Assembly (NCBI RefSeq): GCF_016742955.1
Contig: NZ_JABBYC010000001.1
Location: 434,001-498,000 of the forward strand
DNA length: 64,000 nucleotides
Direction: 5' to 3'
DNA from: Myceligenerans indicum
Lineage (GTDB): Bacteria; Actinomycetota; Actinomycetes; Actinomycetales; Cellulomonadaceae
Numbering within the stretch: position 1 is the first letter of the stretch; each line of letters starts with the position of its first letter. Shown here piece by piece: positions 35,984 through 45,216 of this stretch. A program made the translations under genes and the position numbers. Below the pieces are notes generated by a model. The model was not told the DNA's origin. It searched no databases and saw only the letters and a list, made by a program, of their open reading frames with translations.

Positions 35984-37296
35984 AGATGCGCATCCGTACG
36001 CTCGTGCTCGCCGCGGTGGTGACGGCGTCGGCTCTCGCCGGCTGTTCGCCCGGACCTGCCGGGAGCCCGCCGAGCGGCTCCGCGGACCGGGACGTCACGG
36101 TGCGAGTGTGGCTGGCCGGCCAGGACACGCCGCAGGAGGCGATCGACCACCTCTCCACCACCTTCGAGCAGCGTCATCCGGACGTGGAGCTGGTGGTGGA
36201 GCGGCAGGCGTGGACCGGTCTGCTGGAGCTGCTGACCGAGCGCCTCAGCGGCAGGTCGCACCGAGTGGTGCCCGACGTCGTCGAGATGGGCAACACCCAG
36301 GCGGCCGCGCTCGACGCCGGGGGTCTGCTCGCGCCGATCACGCAGGAGCAGTACGAGGAGCTGGGCGGCGACGACCTGCTGCCCGGCTTCGTGGAGGCGG
36401 GCACCTACGACGGGGTGCTCTACGCGCTGCCGTACTACGCCGGTTCCCGCGTGATCTTCTACTCCGAGCAGCAGCTCGGGGGGCGGCCGGTTCCCCGGAC
36501 GCTCGACGAGCTCGTGGACACGGCCGTCAGCATGCGGACCGATGAGGTCTCGGGCATGTGGATGCCGGGTCGCGACTGGTACAGCGCGTTGCCGTTCATC
36601 TGGGAGAACGGCGGCTACGTCGCCGAGCGGCGCGAGGACGGGACGTGGGAGGCGGGGTTCTCCTCGCCCGGCGGGATCAGGGGGCTGGAACAGGTGCAGC
36701 GCCTCATGATGTCGGCCTCCAACGCCCCGCCGGAGGACGACGGCACGCATCTGGCCCAGCCGTTCTGCGCGGGGGTCGCGGGCTTCGTCTCGGCGCCGAC
36801 CTGGCTCCGGTGGGAGATCCAGGCTCCCGAGGAGCCCGAGGACGGCGGGGTGCCGGGCTGCGCCTCGACGTACGGCAAGGACCTGAGGGCCATCCCCCTC
36901 CCGGGACGCGAGCCGGGCGACGTGGCTCCCGTGTTCGCGGGCGGGTCGAACATCGCCATGGCCGAGGACTCCGCGCACCCCGAGCTGGCGTACGAGGTCA
37001 TGAGCATCATGCTCGGGGACGAGTACCAGACGATCCTCGCCGAGAACGGCCTGATCCCGGGGCGCCTGTCGCTGTCCTCGGCGGTGGACCAGTCCGACCC
37101 GATCGCCGCGGCGGGTGTGGCGGCGGTCCGGGGTGCGCGGCTCACCCCGGCCACGCCCAAGTGGAGCGACATCGAGGCGTACGGAATCATCCCGGCGGCG
37201 TTCTCCCGGCTGGCGTCGGGGGCAGACCCCGAAGAGGTCGCGGACAGCCTCGACACCCAGATCGAGTCCATGCTCAACTGGCGCGTCGCCGGGTGA
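35980..37296 (+). CDS. ABC sugar-binding lipoprotein (orphan paralogue)
   Basis: A 438-aa family 1 solute-binding lipoprotein. Signal peptide and lipobox (ASALAGCSPG) are clear. The body matches the protein at 38598 over its whole length (for example LPYYAGSRVIFYSEQQLGG, WYSALPFIWENGGYVAE, FAGGSNIAMAEDS). Relatives such as DasA and NgcE bind chitobiose or GlcNAc. No permease genes follow it; the ROK regulator does. It may deliver a different ligand to the permeases at 39987-41821. ATG 35980 is preceded by GGAAGG. Confidence 0.9.
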   Translation: MKMRIRTLVLAAVVTASALAGCSPGPAGSPPSGSADRDVTVRVWLAGQDTPQEAIDHLSTTFEQRHPDVELVVERQAWTGLLELLTERLSGRSHRVVPDVVEMGNTQAAALDAGGLLAPITQEQYEELGGDDLLPGFVEAGTYDGVLYALPYYAGSRVIFYSEQQLGGRPVPRTLDELVDTAVSMRTDEVSGMWMPGRDWYSALPFIWENGGYVAERREDGTWEAGFSSPGGIRGLEQVQRLMMSASNAPPEDDGTHLAQPFCAGVAGFVSAPTWLRWEIQAPEEPEDGGVPGCASTYGKDLRAIPLPGREPGDVAPVFAGGSNIAMAEDSAHPELAYEVMSIMLGDEYQTILAENGLIPGRLSLSSAVDQSDPIAAAGVAAVRGARLTPATPKWSDIEAYGIIPAAFSRLASGADPEEVADSLDTQIESMLNWRVAG

Positions 37297-37346
37297 GATC
37301 GGGTAACGGTCAAGTAACGGCCCGCCGTCGTCGTGGACACGGCGGC

Positions 37347-37366
37347 GTTAATCAGGTGTACTAACA
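37347..37366. promoter_or_regulatory. ROK-type operator before the ROK gene
   Basis: GTTAATCAGGTGTACTAACA contains the inverted arms GTTAAT and ACTAAC, as in operators of XylR/NagC-like ROK repressors. It ends 3 nt before the ATG at 37370 and covers the likely -10, pointing to autoregulation. Confidence 0.55.
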
Positions 37367-37369
37367 AAC

Positions 37370-38515
37370 ATGCCGACGACGACACGCAGCAGCGGACGAG
37401 TGGGGGAGCGCCTTCGCGCGACCTCCAAGGTGCTCCCGGAGCACGCTCGCGCTCACAACCGTTCTCTCGTGCTGCAGCACCTGTTCCACGAGGGGCCGAC
37501 CTCGCGGGCGGACCTCGCCCGGGCCACCTCCCTGACCCGTGTCACCATCTCCGACCTGGTCTCGGTGCTCATCGCCGAGGGGCTCGTCGAAGAACTCGGC
37601 ACCCGTCCGGGCCAGCGGGTCGGCAAGCCCGCGATCCTGGTCGGCCTGCGCGGGGACGCGTTCCAGATCGTCTCGCTCGACCTCACCGACGCCGCCCAGA
37701 TGCGCGGCGCCGTCATCAGCCTGACCGGCCAGGTGATCGAGCGCCGAGCCCTCGACGTCGACGGCCGCACCGGCGACGAGCTCACAGACCTCGTCGCCCG
37801 GTTCGCCCGCCTGCTCGTCGCCCAGGCGACCTGTCCCGTCCTCGGGATCGGCGTCGGCTCGCCCGGCGTCGTCGACGACCGCGGCCGCGTCATCGAGGCA
37901 CCGAACCGCGGCTGGTACGACCTCCCGCTCGCCGAGATCCTCACCGACCGGATCGGCCTGCCGGTCCAGGTCGCCAACGACGCCAACACCGCGGCACTGG
38001 GCGAGTTCACCTACGGCGGCGCCGCCGCCGGCATGCTGCTCCTGCTCGTCGGGCTCGGCGTCGGCGCCGGGATCGTCGTCGACGGCATCCGGGTGCACGG
38101 CGTCCGCTTCGCCGCCGGCGAGCTGGGCCACACCACCGCCGTCGACGACGGCGAGCTGTGCGCCTGCGGCCGCCGCGGCTGCCTCGAAACCGTCCTGTCC
38201 ACCCGCGCCCTGCGCAGCGCGGTCGAGGGCAAGGACCCCACAACTGCTGACGCCGACCTCGCGGAAGTCGGCAGGGTGCTCGGAACGACCCTGGCACCCG
38301 TCGTCAGCGCGCTGAACCTCGCCGAGGTCCTGCTGAGCGGTCCCGCGGACCTGCTCGACGGCCCCCTGCGGGAAGCAGCGCAGGAGACCCTCCAGCAGCG
38401 CACGATGCCGGCGGTCAGCGCCGGCCTCCAGCTCCGGATGGCGTCTCTCGGCCAGGACGTGGTGCTCCTCGGCGCCGCCGTCCTGGTCCTGTCCGCTCAG
38501 CTGGGGGTGTCGTGA
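37370..38515 (+). CDS. ROK family transcriptional repressor
   Basis: A 381-aa regulator. The N-terminal winged HTH (about 25-80, HNRSLVLQHLFHEGPTSRAD and LARATSLTRVTISDLVSVL) is fused to a ROK sugar-sensing domain with IGVGSPGVVDDRGRV, the zinc motif CACGRRGCLE and ALNLAEVLLSG. It lies between the two paralogous binding-protein genes. Operator-like sites at its own start and at 35884 suggest that it controls this amino-sugar uptake cluster in response to GlcNAc or a phosphorylated derivative; the ligand is inference. Confidence 0.92.
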   Translation: MPTTTRSSGRVGERLRATSKVLPEHARAHNRSLVLQHLFHEGPTSRADLARATSLTRVTISDLVSVLIAEGLVEELGTRPGQRVGKPAILVGLRGDAFQIVSLDLTDAAQMRGAVISLTGQVIERRALDVDGRTGDELTDLVARFARLLVAQATCPVLGIGVGSPGVVDDRGRVIEAPNRGWYDLPLAEILTDRIGLPVQVANDANTAALGEFTYGGAAAGMLLLLVGLGVGAGIVVDGIRVHGVRFAAGELGHTTAVDDGELCACGRRGCLETVLSTRALRSAVEGKDPTTADADLAEVGRVLGTTLAPVVSALNLAEVLLSGPADLLDGPLREAAQETLQQRTMPAVSAGLQLRMASLGQDVVLLGAAVLVLSAQLGVS

Positions 38516-38597
38516 CCACACGGACGTGTTCACGCCGAGGGCGCGGCAAGACACCGCACCGACATCGCAGGCAAGTACCCGAGAGGAATGACATCGC

Positions 38598-39887
38598 GTG
38601 AGAAAGAACCGTCTCGTCGCCGTCACGGCGGCGGCATCCATGACTCTGGCCATGGGCGCGTGCGCGTCCGGCGCCGACGCCGCCGACGACGGCGGCCCGA
38701 GCACCGGCGAGGTCCGCGTCTGGCTGGTCGGGACCGACACGCCCGACGAGGCCCGCGACTACCTGAAGACCACCTTCGAGGAGCAGAACGAGGGCTCCAC
38801 CCTCGTCATCGAGGAACAGTCCTGGGACGGCCTCGTCGACAAGTACACGACGGCGCTCGCGGGCTCGGACGCCCCGGACGTGGTCGAGGTCGGCAACACG
38901 CAGGCGTCCGCGTTCACGTCCAACGGCTACTTCAGCGAGATCACCGCCGACGAGTTCGAGGAACTGGGCGGCAGCGACCTGCTCCCCGGCTTCGTCGAGG
39001 CCGGTGACTGGGAGGGCGCGCACTACGCCCTGCCCTACTACGCCGGTTCGCGTGCGGTCTTCTACAGCCCGCAGCTGGTCGACGGCGAGCCGCCGGCGAC
39101 CCTCGACGAGTACGTCGACGCCGCGAAGGACATGTACAAGAAGGGCAAGTTCTCCGGCATGTGGTGGCCGGGCCAGGACTGGTACAACGCACTGCCCTTC
39201 ATCTGGGAGAACGGCGGCTACATCGCCGAGCCGGCCGACGACGGCAGCTGGGAGGCGGGCTTCTCCACGCCGGGCGGCATCGCCGGCCTGACGCAGATCC
39301 AGGACCTGATGCTCAACGCCTCGAACGCGCCGGCCGACGGTCAGGAGACCGACCTGCAGGTGCCGTTCTGCGAGGGCAAGATCGGCTACCTGTCCGCGCC
39401 GACGTGGATCCAGTGGTCCATCAACGCCCCGGAGGAGCCGGAGTCCGACGACGGCGTTCCCGGCTGTGGGTCGACGTACGGCGGCGACCTCGAGGCGTTC
39501 GCCCTGCCGGGCAAGGACGGCGGCGCCGCCCAGGTGTTCGCCGGCGGCTCGAACATCGCCATCGCCAAGAAGAGCGAGCAGCGTGACCTGGCCTACTCGG
39601 CCCTGAAGATCATGCTGAGCGACGAGTACCAGTCGATCATCGCCGGGATCGGCCTGATCCCCGCGAAGGTGTCCCTGTCGGGCGACGTCCCGCAGGAGAA
39701 CTCGATCGGCGCGGCGGGCGTCGAGGCGGCGGCCGGCGCCAAGCTCACCCCGGCCACGCCGAAGTGGGCCGACGTCGAGGCGCAGAACGTGCTGCAGACC
39801 CAGTTCACGCGCCTCGCCAACGGTGATGACGTGGAGCAGGTCGCGGCCGACATCGACTCCCAGATCGAGTCGATCCTCAACGGCTGA
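38598..39887 (+). CDS. ABC sugar-binding lipoprotein (DasA/NgcE-like)
   Basis: A 429-aa family 1 solute-binding lipoprotein with lipobox AMGACASG. Residues such as NGGYIAEPADDGSWEAGFST and YYAGSRAVFYSPQL parallel the orphan copy at 35980. The GTG at 38598 follows GAGAGGAATG. It begins the complete importer: two permeases follow after a strong hairpin. As usual for such systems, no ATPase is encoded here and a shared MsiK-like ATPase is expected elsewhere. The likely cargo is chitobiose, GlcNAc or another amino sugar, from the nagB and kinase neighbours. Confidence 0.93.
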   Translation: MRKNRLVAVTAAASMTLAMGACASGADAADDGGPSTGEVRVWLVGTDTPDEARDYLKTTFEEQNEGSTLVIEEQSWDGLVDKYTTALAGSDAPDVVEVGNTQASAFTSNGYFSEITADEFEELGGSDLLPGFVEAGDWEGAHYALPYYAGSRAVFYSPQLVDGEPPATLDEYVDAAKDMYKKGKFSGMWWPGQDWYNALPFIWENGGYIAEPADDGSWEAGFSTPGGIAGLTQIQDLMLNASNAPADGQETDLQVPFCEGKIGYLSAPTWIQWSINAPEEPESDDGVPGCGSTYGGDLEAFALPGKDGGAAQVFAGGSNIAIAKKSEQRDLAYSALKIMLSDEYQSIIAGIGLIPAKVSLSGDVPQENSIGAAGVEAAAGAKLTPATPKWADVEAQNVLQTQFTRLANGDDVEQVAADIDSQIESILNG

Positions 39888-39906
39888 CCCAGCAGCCCAC
39901 CTTCCG

Positions 39907-39948
39907 CGGTCCCCCGCCCGGCAGCCCCGGAGCCCGGGCGGGGGACCG
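39907..39948 (+). terminator. Perfect 15-bp hairpin between binding protein and permeases
   Basis: CGGTCCCCCGCCCGG (39907-39921) pairs without mismatch with CCGGGCGGGGGACCG (39934-39948), with a 12-nt loop. No T-run follows, and the permease genes continue on the same strand. It probably acts as a partial terminator or mRNA 3' stabiliser that gives more binding protein than permease. Confidence 0.75.
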
Positions 39949-39986
39949 TCACACTGCCCCCAACTGCTCGTCACCGGAAGGTAGCC

Positions 39987-40946
39987 ATGAGCTCCCTCGC
40001 CACCGAACCCGCCGCACCGCCGGCGTCGGTATCGTCACCGCCACGACCGCGGCGACGACGCCGCCTCCCCACCGTCCCGTGGCTCCTGCTGTCCGCGTCG
40101 ATCCTCATCCTCGGTGTCCTGACCGGCTACCCGGTCGTGCGGATGCTGGTCATGTCCTTCCAGGAGTACGAACGTGCCCAGGTCATGGGCATGCCGGCCG
40201 AGTGGGTGGGCTTCGACAACTACACCGCGATCCTCACCGACAGCGCCTTCTGGGCCGTCCTGGGGCGCAGCATCCTGTTCATGCTGGTCGCCGTGGTCCT
40301 GACCATGGTGCTCGGCACGCTCATCGCCCTGCTGATGATGCGCCTCGGCAAGGGGCTGCGGCTCCTGGTCTCCGTCGGGCTGCTGCTCGCCTGGTCCATG
40401 CCGCCCCTGAGCTCGACCACGATCTGGGGCTGGATCTTCGACACCCAGTACGGGCTCGTGAACAACCTGCTCACCCGCTTCACGGGGGAGCGCTGGTTCG
40501 GCCACTCCTGGCTGCTCGACCCGCTCGGCTTCTTCACGATCCTGACCTTCATCATCGTCTGGGGAGCCATCCCGTTCGTCGCGTTCACCATGTACGCGGG
40601 ACTGTCCCAGATCCCCGGTGAGGTGCTGGAGGCGGCCCAGCTCGACGGCGCGGGGGCATTCGCGCGGTTCCGGCTCGTCATGCTGCCCTACGTGCGCACC
40701 ATCGTCACGGTGCTCGTGGTGCTGTCCATGATCTGGGACCTCAAGGTCTTCCCGCAGGTCTACGCGTTGCAGGACATCGGCGGCGACCGTCAGAAGACCA
40801 ACACCATCGGCGTGTACATCTACCAGATGGGCATGGGGCAGGGGCACTTCGGCACGGCCAGCGCGATCGCGTTCGTCTTCGTCGCGATCATGCTCCTGCT
40901 CTCGATCTACTACGTGCGCCGCACCATGAAGGAGGAGGAGCTGTGA
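39987..40946 (+). CDS. ABC sugar permease 1 (DasB-like)
   Basis: A 319-aa protein with an Arg/Pro-rich cytoplasmic start and about six membrane helices. The EAA loop EVLEAAQLDGAGAFARFRLV (near residues 212-231) is the ATPase contact of MalF-type permeases. The ATG follows GGAAGG. Its stop overlaps the GTG of the second permease (GTGA). It forms the channel with that protein. Confidence 0.93.
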   Translation: MSSLATEPAAPPASVSSPPRPRRRRRLPTVPWLLLSASILILGVLTGYPVVRMLVMSFQEYERAQVMGMPAEWVGFDNYTAILTDSAFWAVLGRSILFMLVAVVLTMVLGTLIALLMMRLGKGLRLLVSVGLLLAWSMPPLSSTTIWGWIFDTQYGLVNNLLTRFTGERWFGHSWLLDPLGFFTILTFIIVWGAIPFVAFTMYAGLSQIPGEVLEAAQLDGAGAFARFRLVMLPYVRTIVTVLVVLSMIWDLKVFPQVYALQDIGGDRQKTNTIGVYIYQMGMGQGHFGTASAIAFVFVAIMLLLSIYYVRRTMKEEEL

Positions 40947-41821
40947 GCACCACCCGCGTAGCGGTGCGCAGGTCGCCCGCCAGACGTGCCAAGGACGCCG
41001 GGTGGGGGCTGGTCGCCGTCCTCGTGTTCTGCCTGTTCGTGTTCCCCGTCTACTGGATGCTGAACACGTCGTTCCTGCCCAACAACAGGATCCGCGGCGA
41101 GGAGATCTCGTTCTTCCCGACGCCGGACGTCTTCACCCTGGACAACTACCGCTCGGCGATGTTCAGCCAGGAGCGCGCGCCGTTCGGTCCCGCCGTGCTC
41201 AACTCGCTGAGCGCCACGTTCCTCACCCTCCTGGTGTGCCTGGTGGTGGGCTTCGTCGCGTCCATCGCGCTGACCCGGTTCAGCTTCAAGGGCAGGCGGA
41301 CCTTCCTGGTCCTCATCCTCGTGATCCAGATGATCCCGGGGGAGGCGATGATCATCTCCCTGTTCCGGATCATCGACGGCTGGGCGCTGATCAACACGAT
41401 CTTCGGCCTCTCCCTCGTGTATGTGGCGGGCGTGCTGCCCTTCACGATCTGGACGCTGCGCGGCTTCGTCGCGGGCGTTCCGAAGGAGCTCGAGCAGGCG
41501 GCCATGATCGACGGCTGCTCGCCGGCCGGCGCCTTCTGGCGGGTCACGTTTCCCCTGCTCGCACCCGGGCTGGTCGCCACCGGGATCTTCGCGTTCATCA
41601 ACGCGTGGAACGAGTTCATCATGGCGCTGGTCATCATGCAGCGCCCGGAGACGATGACCCTGACCCTCTGGCTGCGGACCTTCCTCATGGTCACGCAAGC
41701 CACCAACTGGGGTGCAGTCATGGCTGCCGCGGTCCTCGTGGCGATCCCGGCTGTCATCTTCTTCCTCATCGTCCAGGGCCGGATGTCCGGAGGCCTGGTC
41801 GCCGGCGCGGTGAAAGGCTGA
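40943..41821 (+). CDS. ABC sugar permease 2 (DasC-like)
   Basis: A 292-aa MalG-type permease. The EAA loop is ELEQAAMIDGCSPAGAFWRV near residues 184-203, flanked by hydrophobic segments; NAWNEFIMALVIM is typical of the family. It starts at GTG 40943 overlapping the first permease and ends TGATG into the kinase gene, so uptake and phosphorylation are co-expressed. Confidence 0.93.
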   Translation: MSTTRVAVRRSPARRAKDAGWGLVAVLVFCLFVFPVYWMLNTSFLPNNRIRGEEISFFPTPDVFTLDNYRSAMFSQERAPFGPAVLNSLSATFLTLLVCLVVGFVASIALTRFSFKGRRTFLVLILVIQMIPGEAMIISLFRIIDGWALINTIFGLSLVYVAGVLPFTIWTLRGFVAGVPKELEQAAMIDGCSPAGAFWRVTFPLLAPGLVATGIFAFINAWNEFIMALVIMQRPETMTLTLWLRTFLMVTQATNWGAVMAAAVLVAIPAVIFFLIVQGRMSGGLVAGAVKG

Positions 41822-42939
41822 TGACGAACACAAGAACCTCCCGATCCGGCGCGGCGGCACACACCGTCGGCCTGGACATCGGCGGCACCAAGATCCTCGG
41901 CGCGCTGCTCGACGCCGACGGCGGCCTCGTGGCCGTCACCCGCCTGCCCACCGAGCTCGGGCCCGACGGCGTCGTGCGATCCGCGGCCCGTGCCGTGCAC
42001 GACGTCGTCGGCGCGGCCGGCCTCGGCATCGACGTCGTGGGCGGTGTCGGGCTGGGCATCCCCGGGATCGTCGACGCCCGGGCGGGCACCGTGAAGCACG
42101 CCGTCAACCTCGGTGTGGCCGAGGAGCTGCCGCTCGCCGAACTGCTGTCCGAGACGCTCGGCGGGATCCCCGTCGTCGTCGAGAACGATCTCAACGTGGC
42201 CGCCGTGGGCGCCGCGCACCAGCTCGAACGAGACAAGCCCGGGGCCGCGCGCCACGAGGACCTCGCGTTCCTGGCGCTCGGCACCGGAGTCGCGTCCGGG
42301 CTCGTCATGGACGGCCGCCTGCGCCGCGGGGTGAGCGGCGCCGCCGGGGAGATCGGGCACGTCCCGATCGACCCCTCGGGCCCCGAGTGCTCCTGCGGCC
42401 AGCGCGGCTGCATCGAGACGTTCGTGTCCGGAACGGCCCTGGCCACGGCGTGGCCGTCGCGGCACGGCCGGCCCTCACCGGTGGAGCTCTTCGAGGCGGC
42501 CGACGCCGGTGACGACCGGGCGGTCCGGGTGCGCAAGCAGTTCGCGGACGCGGTCGCGGCGGCCGTGCGACTGCTCGCGCTGACCGTCGACGTGCGCCAC
42601 GTGGTGCTCGGCGGCGGTGTCGCCCAGCTCGGCCGGCCGCTGCTCGACGTCGTGCGCGAGTCGCTGCGGGAACAGGCGCAGGCGTCTCCCTTCCTCGCGT
42701 CGCTCGGTCTGGCGGGGCGTGTCACGCTGGCACCGCCGGACGTGCCCGTCGCCGCCGTGGGTGCGGCGGTGCTGGGCAGGCGGGACGAGCGGCCCGAGGA
42801 GCCCGAGGAGTTCGGCGCCGCTCCGTCCGACCCGTCCGCCAAGGATCCCGCGGCGGCCGGGCGTACGGAGGCCGGCGCCGGGAGGAACACCGCACTGGCG
42901 GGAACGAAGACGAAGGGAGCGCTGACATGGAGGTCGTGA
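41821..42939 (+). CDS. ROK family sugar kinase (probable GlcNAc/glucosamine kinase)
   Basis: A 372-aa kinase without an HTH. The ATP site GLDIGGTKILGALLD is at residue 17, the sugar-binding GEIGHVPIDP near 178, the zinc motif CSCGQRGCIE near 191, and VVLGGGVAQLG near 260. The last 60 residues are a disordered Ala/Glu/Pro tail that is not part of the ROK fold. Its neighbours (permeases before, nagB overlapping by 13 bp after) suggest phosphorylation of imported GlcNAc or GlcN. Specificity is inference. Confidence 0.88.
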   Translation: MTNTRTSRSGAAAHTVGLDIGGTKILGALLDADGGLVAVTRLPTELGPDGVVRSAARAVHDVVGAAGLGIDVVGGVGLGIPGIVDARAGTVKHAVNLGVAEELPLAELLSETLGGIPVVVENDLNVAAVGAAHQLERDKPGAARHEDLAFLALGTGVASGLVMDGRLRRGVSGAAGEIGHVPIDPSGPECSCGQRGCIETFVSGTALATAWPSRHGRPSPVELFEAADAGDDRAVRVRKQFADAVAAAVRLLALTVDVRHVVLGGGVAQLGRPLLDVVRESLREQAQASPFLASLGLAGRVTLAPPDVPVAAVGAAVLGRRDERPEEPEEFGAAPSDPSAKDPAAAGRTEAGAGRNTALAGTKTKGALTWRS

Positions 42940-43706
42940 TCGCACCGGCCGGTGATCTGGCACGGCTGGCGGCCGCATCGATCGAGGCACTGCTGACCGA
43001 GCACCCCCGGAGCGTCCTGGGGCTGGCCACCGGGTCGAGCCCGCTGAAGGTGTACGACGAGCTGGCCCGGCGGCACAAGGACGGCCTGTCCTTCGCCCAC
43101 GCCCGCGCGTTCATGCTGGACGAGTACGTCGGACTGCCCGCCGACCACCCGGAGCGGTACCGCAACGTCATCGAGCGGGAGATCGCCTCGCGGGTGGACT
43201 TCGCACCGGGCGCCGTACAGGGTCCTGACGGCAACGCGGAGGACCTGGAGCGTGCCTGCGCCGACTACGAGGCCGCCATCGCGGCCACCGGCGGGGTCGA
43301 CCTGCAGCTCCTGGGCATCGGCACGGACGGGCACATCGCGTTCAACGAGCCGGGCTCCTCGCTCGCCTCACGCACGCGGATCAAGACGCTGACCCGGCAG
43401 ACGCGCGAGGACAACGCGCGGTTCTTCGGCGGGGCGGTCGGCGACGTGCCACGGCACTGCCTCACGCAGGGGCTGGCGACGATCATGTCGGCGAAGCACC
43501 TGGTGCTGCTCGCCACGGGCCGGGCGAAGGCGGAGGCGGTCCACCAGCTCGTGGAGGGCCCGATCTCGGCCATGTGGCCGGCGACGATCATGCAGATGCA
43601 CCCGCACGCCACCGTCCTGGTGGACGACGCGGCGGCAAGCCGCCTGCAGCTCGCCGACTACTACCGCCAGACCTACGCGGAGAAGCCGGACTGGCAGGGG
43701 CTCTGA
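42927..43706 (+). CDS. nagB: Glucosamine-6-phosphate deaminase
   Basis: A 259-aa enzyme converting GlcN-6-P to fructose-6-P and ammonia. Motifs LGLATGSSPLKVYDEL, FMLDEYVGLPADHPERYRNV (catalytic Asp pair region) and LGIGTDGHIAFNEPGSS are all intact. ATG 42927 lies inside the kinase tail. A nagA deacetylase is not in the cluster; the amidohydrolase half of the GH20 fusion or a distant nagA would have to supply deacetylation. Confidence 0.96.
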   Translation: MEVVIAPAGDLARLAAASIEALLTEHPRSVLGLATGSSPLKVYDELARRHKDGLSFAHARAFMLDEYVGLPADHPERYRNVIEREIASRVDFAPGAVQGPDGNAEDLERACADYEAAIAATGGVDLQLLGIGTDGHIAFNEPGSSLASRTRIKTLTRQTREDNARFFGGAVGDVPRHCLTQGLATIMSAKHLVLLATGRAKAEAVHQLVEGPISAMWPATIMQMHPHATVLVDDAAASRLQLADYYRQTYAEKPDWQGL

Positions 43707-43732
43707 CCGTCGGCCGCCGCGGCGGCGTACGG
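43707..43732. terminator. Bidirectional terminator between nagB and pncB
   Basis: CCGT-CG-GCCGCC and GGCGGC-GT-ACGG form a nested stem in the 28-bp gap between the convergent genes, with a very small loop. Confidence 0.7.
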
Positions 43733-43734
43733 TC

Positions 43735-45216
43735 TCAGTCCGTCAGGGTCAGCGCTGTCGTCGGCAGCGCCGGGTCGCCGTCGGAGAGCCGGCGCGCCCC
43801 CCGCGGCAGCTCCGCGCGGGCGTTCGCGTGCGTGCGGACCGCGTTCTCCACGCCGTAGGCACCGACCCAGCGCGAGTCCACCGCCCCGTCCACGACCAGG
43901 GGAGCGTGCAGCGGCCGCACGTCGCGGTTGTCGGGAGTCCAGGCGGCGACCAGTTCGTCCGGTCCGGTGACCAGGAGTTCCTCCGTCGCCCGGCCGTCCG
44001 GTCCGTACCGGCGGGCGGCCGCCTTGCGGCCGCCGCGGGACTCCTTGCCCGAGGACGACTTCTCCACCGGTTCCAGCCGCCCGGCGGCGCTCTCCCGCGC
44101 GACGAGCTTGTAGACCATTCCGCAGGTCGGCGCCCCCGACCCGGTCACCAGCCGGGTTCCGACGCCGTAGACGTCCACCGGTACCGCGGCCAGGGCCGCG
44201 ATCGCGTACTCGTCGAGGTCCGAGGTCACCACGATCTTCGTGGCGTGGGCGCCCAGCTGGTCCAGCCGCGCGCGGACCTCCACCGCGAGTCCGCCGAGGT
44301 CCCCGGAGTCGAGCCGCACCGCGCCCAGGCCGGTGCCCGCGACCTCGACGGCGCGGTCCACGCCCCGCAGCACGTCGTAGGTGTCGACGAGCAGGGTGGT
44401 GCCCGGCCCGAAGGCGTCGACCTGCGACCGGAAGGCGGAGACCTCGTCGTCGTGCAGGAGCGTGAACGCGTGGGCCGCGGTGCCGATCGTGTCCAGCCCG
44501 TAGCGCATCCCGGCCTCCAGGTTCGACGTCGCGGTGAACCCGGCGACGACGGCGGCGCGGGAGGCCGCGATGGCCGCCTGCTCGTGCGCGCGCCGTGACC
44601 CCATCTCCAGGATGGGCCGGTGCACGGCGGCACTGGTCATGCGTGACGCGGCGGAGGCGACCGCCGAGTCGTAGTTCAGGATCGACAGCACGAGCGTCTC
44701 GAGCAGTACCGCCTCGGCGAAGGTGCCCTCCACCTGGAGCACGGGCGAGCCGGGGAAGAACATCTCCCCCTCGGCGTAGCCCTGGATGCTGCCGCTGAAG
44801 CGGTACCCGGCGAGATAGTCGAGCGTCCGTGCGTCCACGACGCCCTCGCGCTCGAGATACGCCAGCTCGTCGTCACCGAACCGGAAGTGCGGCAGCGCTT
44901 CCAGGACCCGGCCGGTCCCGGCGAGCACGCCGTACCGGCGCCCCGCGGGGAGCCGCCGCGTGAACACCTCGAACACGCAGTGCCGGTGTGCCGTGCCGTC
45001 GGCCAGGGCCGCCTGGAGCATGGTGAGCTCGTACCTGTCGGTGAGCAGTGCCACCGACGGACGCGCCGCGGGACGGGGTGCCGCGGGCAGGTCCGCGGGA
45101 AAGTTCTCCGGCAGGCCCTGGCCTGGTACGAGGGCCGGCGGCGGTGCCGGCTCGACGACGTGCAGGGCAGGCCAGTCGCTGAGCGGGGCGCCAGTGCCCC
45201 GGGGCTCGCTGGTCAT
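43735..45216 (-). CDS. pncB: Nicotinate phosphoribosyltransferase
   Basis: A 493-aa NAD-salvage enzyme joining nicotinate and PRPP. Recognised parts are LLTDRYELTMLQAALADG, the catalytic-histidine loop EMGSRRAHEQAAI, VAGFTATSNLEAG, VRLDSGDLGGLAVEVRARLD and YGVGTRLVTG. ATG 45216 (MTSEPRGTG) is chosen because TACCGT lies 7 nt before it on the minus strand, implying a leaderless message; a longer frame to 45285 lacks family similarity. It stands alone, convergent with nagB. Confidence 0.95.
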   Translation of the reverse strand: MTSEPRGTGAPLSDWPALHVVEPAPPPALVPGQGLPENFPADLPAAPRPAARPSVALLTDRYELTMLQAALADGTAHRHCVFEVFTRRLPAGRRYGVLAGTGRVLEALPHFRFGDDELAYLEREGVVDARTLDYLAGYRFSGSIQGYAEGEMFFPGSPVLQVEGTFAEAVLLETLVLSILNYDSAVASAASRMTSAAVHRPILEMGSRRAHEQAAIAASRAAVVAGFTATSNLEAGMRYGLDTIGTAAHAFTLLHDDEVSAFRSQVDAFGPGTTLLVDTYDVLRGVDRAVEVAGTGLGAVRLDSGDLGGLAVEVRARLDQLGAHATKIVVTSDLDEYAIAALAAVPVDVYGVGTRLVTGSGAPTCGMVYKLVARESAAGRLEPVEKSSSGKESRGGRKAAARRYGPDGRATEELLVTGPDELVAAWTPDNRDVRPLHAPLVVDGAVDSRWVGAYGVENAVRTHANARAELPRGARRLSDGDPALPTTALTLTD

